Shown: positions 61,498 through 64,000 of the stretch, piece by piece
Position numbering within the stretch: the first letter of the stretch is position 1
Layout of the letters: every line of letters begins with the position of its first letter
Assembly (NCBI RefSeq): GCF_002377905.1
Contig: NZ_DFQS01000056.1
Span: forward strand, 32,243 to 96,242
DNA: 64,000 bases
Source: Psychrobacter sp. UBA3483
GTDB taxonomy: Bacteria > Pseudomonadota > Gammaproteobacteria > Pseudomonadales > Moraxellaceae
Reading direction: 5' to 3'
The notes under the pieces: generated by a model
What the model saw: only the letters and a program-made list of their open reading frames with translations
Databases searched by the model: none
Told to the model about the DNA's origin: nothing
Translations under genes and position numbers: made by a program

Positions 61498-63744
61498 TTA
61501 CTGCTTTTCAGCGCCAAAAGTGCCTTGGAAAGTGGTGCCTGTACCTGGTCCTGTTCCTGAACCACCTGGTTGTAATGCCTCTTGATAAATACCGCCTAAG
61601 AAGTTGGCATCCTCACCATAGAAACCGCCTGATGTTTGAACATTACCTTTAGTGCCAGAAAAAGTACTGCCACTGATATTGGCACTGATGTCAATGTTCT
61701 TATCTATATCATTAAATACTAAATTACCTTCCAATGAATCATTGACAAAATTAACATCAAAGTTTGACACACCATTCACTGTTGGGCCTTGGCGGTTTTC
61801 AGTATCATTAAAGTGTAGGTTATCCATGTAGGTGGCAACACCAGTATAAGAAACCAGGCCATCATTGATATTATTATCAATGTTATATTGAGACAACGCT
61901 TTCATGTACTCCATATCTTCGTTAGCAGTTAGGTTACCTTCCACATAAACGCTTGAAACACGAGCAGAACGAAGAATACCAAGCGCTATAGCATCACCAT
62001 ATATATGACCAATTTGCATCTGATTATTGAAGTTTTTATAAACAGAATCATACTTAAGATCTAACGGTGCAGAAACTACATTTGTCTGTACAGATGCTTT
62101 CCCTTTATAATTCTTGAATCCATTACCACCAGTATAATCAGCATCATTAGCCGTAGCAATTACTGCTGAAACTGGTTCTAAAACTGTGTTAGCCTTAGTT
62201 AAATCAGCACGCGCTATGATGTTTTGATAATCATTGGCGAAGTTATTGCCATCATTGGTATTTGTAAAGCTACCATCACCTTTAGGATCAGTACCATCTT
62301 TTGGCGCTTTATTATCAGTATCATTCCAAAACTGTCTAAATCCAATAGCTGTGCCATTCGATAATGTAAAACTTTGAGATCCTGTAACGTTTGCGTCAGG
62401 TTCAAAAGTGTCATTTACGGATGGTTCTGGAGGTGGCTCAGTCGGATCAACTGGATCAACTGGTATGCCATCTTTCTCTGCACCAAAGGTACCTTGTGAG
62501 CCGTTACCTTCGTAGATACCACCGATGAAGTTAGCATCTTTACCGTAGAATGCGCCTTCGGTATTATAGCCAGTATCGTCAGCTGCAGCACCAGAGAACT
62601 CATTACCAGTAATATCTGCTGATAGCCCAATTTGACCAGCTTGAGCAAATTTAAGCGTGCCATCAACTTTACTAGCGACAAAGTCAGCGGTAAACTCAGA
62701 GCTACCATATTCAATAGCATTGTCTAGACCAACTTTACGATTGGTGGCATCACCCGCATATTCGAACTTACCTTCTGTCGGTAGCGTTGCTGTTTTATTA
62801 CCCACTACCGCAACACCATCTACAGGAACTGTGATCACACCACCAGCCGTAACTGCACCATCAATATGGGCAATGCGCATTTCGCCATTATCGCCAAAGT
62901 CTTTATAGATTGAGGTATAAGCCAAATCACCTTCGCCCAATACGTTGGCTGTACCTTCATAAGACTTAAAGCCACTTTCCGTGTCAGCGTCATTATCACC
63001 TGAAACCTGAATTGCTACTTTTGGTACTTCTAAAACACCTTCAAGCGCTAGATCAGCACGGGCATCGACATCTGAGGTGCTACGGATAGCAAAATCACGG
63101 GTCGTGGTCGTTTTTACCCCTAATTGTGGATTCAGCGCGCTAGCGTCCACTGCTAGATGCTGCACACCTGACCGCTCTGTTTCGATATCAGACTCGTATA
63201 TTGCACCTGTGTCACCGCCAGTATCGCCACCTGTGTCACCGCCAGTATCGCCACCTGTGTCACCGCCAGTATCGCCACCTGTGTCACCACCTGTGTCACC
63301 ACCTGTGTCACCACCTGTGTCACCACCTGTGTCACCACCTGTGTCACCGCCAGTATCGCCACCTGTGTCACCGCCATTTTCTCCGGCTGGACCAGTGTCG
63401 CCTTTATCGCCTTTATCGCCTTTATCGCCTTTATCGCCTTTATCGCCGTCTACTCCATCTTGACCAGCAGCTCCGGTATCGCCTTTATCGCCTTTATCGC
63501 CTTTATCGCCTTTATCGCCTTTATCGCCTTTATCGCCTTTATCGCCGTCTACTCCATCTTGACCAGCAGGACCAGCTACACCAGGCATGCCTGTGGCACC
63601 GGTGGCACCAGTAGCACCGGTATCACCGTCAATGGCACAAGATGCTAAAATCATTGATGTTAAAAGAACAATACTAGCTTTGAGGGGAGTCTTTAACTTT
63701 TTTGCTGTTGATAAAGCTGAAACTGAATGAATGTTAGGTGACAT
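61498..63744 (-). CDS. Collagen-like Slam-client surface lipoprotein with two TbpB-like barrels
   Basis: 748 residues. The first 36 residues are nearly the same as the 1412-residue paralogue, with lipobox LAS-C (C36). Residues 40-123 are 28 uninterrupted Gly-X-Y triplets (mostly GDK, GAT, GVD), 124-179 are 14 GGDT units. Then TbpB-like barrel 1 (190-425, ending GTFGAEKD), a Pro-rich linker (426-445) and barrel 2 (446-748, ending GTFGAEKQ). A trimeric collagen-like stalk lifting barrels from the surface is inferred. Ligand unknown. Confidence 0.8.
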   Translation of the reverse strand: MSPNIHSVSALSTAKKLKTPLKASIVLLTSMILASCAIDGDTGATGATGATGMPGVAGPAGQDGVDGDKGDKGDKGDKGDKGDKGDKGDTGAAGQDGVDGDKGDKGDKGDKGDKGDTGPAGENGGDTGGDTGGDTGGDTGGDTGGDTGGDTGGDTGGDTGGDTGGDTGGDTGGDTGGDTGAIYESDIETERSGVQHLAVDASALNPQLGVKTTTTRDFAIRSTSDVDARADLALEGVLEVPKVAIQVSGDNDADTESGFKSYEGTANVLGEGDLAYTSIYKDFGDNGEMRIAHIDGAVTAGGVITVPVDGVAVVGNKTATLPTEGKFEYAGDATNRKVGLDNAIEYGSSEFTADFVASKVDGTLKFAQAGQIGLSADITGNEFSGAAADDTGYNTEGAFYGKDANFIGGIYEGNGSQGTFGAEKDGIPVDPVDPTEPPPEPSVNDTFEPDANVTGSQSFTLSNGTAIGFRQFWNDTDNKAPKDGTDPKGDGSFTNTNDGNNFANDYQNIIARADLTKANTVLEPVSAVIATANDADYTGGNGFKNYKGKASVQTNVVSAPLDLKYDSVYKNFNNQMQIGHIYGDAIALGILRSARVSSVYVEGNLTANEDMEYMKALSQYNIDNNINDGLVSYTGVATYMDNLHFNDTENRQGPTVNGVSNFDVNFVNDSLEGNLVFNDIDKNIDISANISGSTFSGTKGNVQTSGGFYGEDANFLGGIYQEALQPGGSGTGPGTGTTFQGTFGAEKQ
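63208..63375 (-). repeat. 12-base GGDT tandem repeats
   Basis: Fourteen 12-base units, alternating two codon versions (24-base higher-order unit in part), encode GGDT repeats (residues 124-179). In-frame slippage could change stalk length. Confidence 0.9.
63376..63627 (-). repeat. Collagen-like Gly-X-Y coding tract
   Basis: Codes 28 Gly-X-Y triplets (residues 40-123), including runs of 9-base GDK repeats: five near 63402-63446 and seven near 63483-63545. Units are multiples of 3 bases. Confidence 0.9.
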
Positions 63745-63809
63745 TCGTCTTCCTCCATGAAGAATTTATGATATTCCGTTGAGTACCGATTAAAATCTAG
63801 TACTGCTAT

Positions 63810-63838
63810 AGATAATCAAAAAACCTACATAAAGTCAA
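63810..63838 (-). promoter_or_regulatory. Promoter of the second lipoprotein gene
   Basis: Minus strand TTGACT (63838-63833), 17-base spacer, TTATCT (63815-63810), conserved with the promoter at 60807-60835 and embedded in similar flanking sequence. Confidence 0.6.
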
Positions 63839-63977
63839 CTATTATTAACGAAATATTGTTGGATGTATTATTTTGTTACTATTTAATGTATAAATACAAG
63901 AATGCTTGCAACATACCTAACAGTATTTGATTAAGAGTATTCTTATCTTAGAAAATAATGATAAGAGTTTAAAAAGC

Positions 63978-64000
63978 AAAAAAGCACCCTAGGGCGCTTT
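63978..64000 (-). terminator. Third copy of the lipoprotein-type terminator (at window edge)
   Basis: AAAAAAGCACCCTAGGGCGCTTT matches the terminators after the two lipoprotein genes; the last T run is cut off by the window end. A minus-strand gene therefore probably lies to the right. Confidence 0.6.

Noticed and set aside
63208..63627. CRISPR-like repetitive array
   Set aside because: Units are short (9-12 bases), contiguous and without spacers, and are inside a coding frame.
63077..63648. Plus-strand frames with SPPV, HLCHR and IAFIAF repeats
   Set aside because: Antisense readings of the GDK and GGDT codon repeats; no ribosome sites and no promoter on that strand.

Overview
The window looks like a gammaproteobacterial chromosome of the Moraxellaceae, most likely Psychrobacter. 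This is inferred from overall protein character, moderately AT-rich DNA, a FimV/HubP locus, and Slam/TbpB-type surface lipoproteins. No 16S or other definitive marker is present.

Bases 1 to about 24,600 hold most of a temperate prophage with a P22-like head. Minus-strand late genes run right to left: small and large terminase, portal, scaffold, coat, then gp4-like and gp10-like neck proteins. The window starts inside the tail module. Upstream on the same strand are Q antiterminator, NinB-like, Ref-like nuclease, DUF3310, VRR-NUC, an HNH/AP2-type protein, a DnaB-type helicase, P-like and O-like replication genes, small early genes and cro. An S24 repressor (cI-like) diverges at 18.1 kb. A second early operon on the plus strand (19.1-24.4 kb) carries a Sak4-like ATPase, a PD-(D/E)XK nuclease, an HNH endonuclease, a DUF551 protein and an AlpA/excisionase-like protein. 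The same 17-bp operator (TTAAACA-N3-TGTTTAA) lies between the -35 and -10 boxes of both early promoters, so one repressor should control both operons. Iterons inside the O-like gene mark a probable replication origin. No integrase is visible; it may lie beyond the left edge.

Bases 24.7-36.5 kb are chromosomal. They carry NhaC and a phenylalanine/tyrosine catabolic cluster (phhB, phhA, hpd, tyrB-like aminotransferase, fahA, maiA, with LysR- and IclR-type regulators). No canonical homogentisate dioxygenase (hmgA) is present; a small VOC-fold protein sits between fahA and the IclR gene. Bases 36.8-49.2 kb hold dinB, queA, a fimV split into two genes, asparaginase, truA, infA, an L,D-transpeptidase, leuB and a lipoprotein gene. 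leuD, leuC, a divergent LysR gene and putP follow, with a strongly self-complementary segment (possible structured RNA) just upstream of putP.

Bases 54.7-64 kb form the most striking locus. It has a Slam-type outer-membrane translocator gene next to two paralogous large surface lipoproteins. Both have TbpB-like barrel domains on long repetitive stalks: alanine-rich helical segments plus Ser/Gly repeats in one, a collagen-like Gly-X-Y tract plus GGDT repeats in the other. Their promoters, leaders and terminators are duplicated. A third copy of the terminator at the window edge suggests the array continues.
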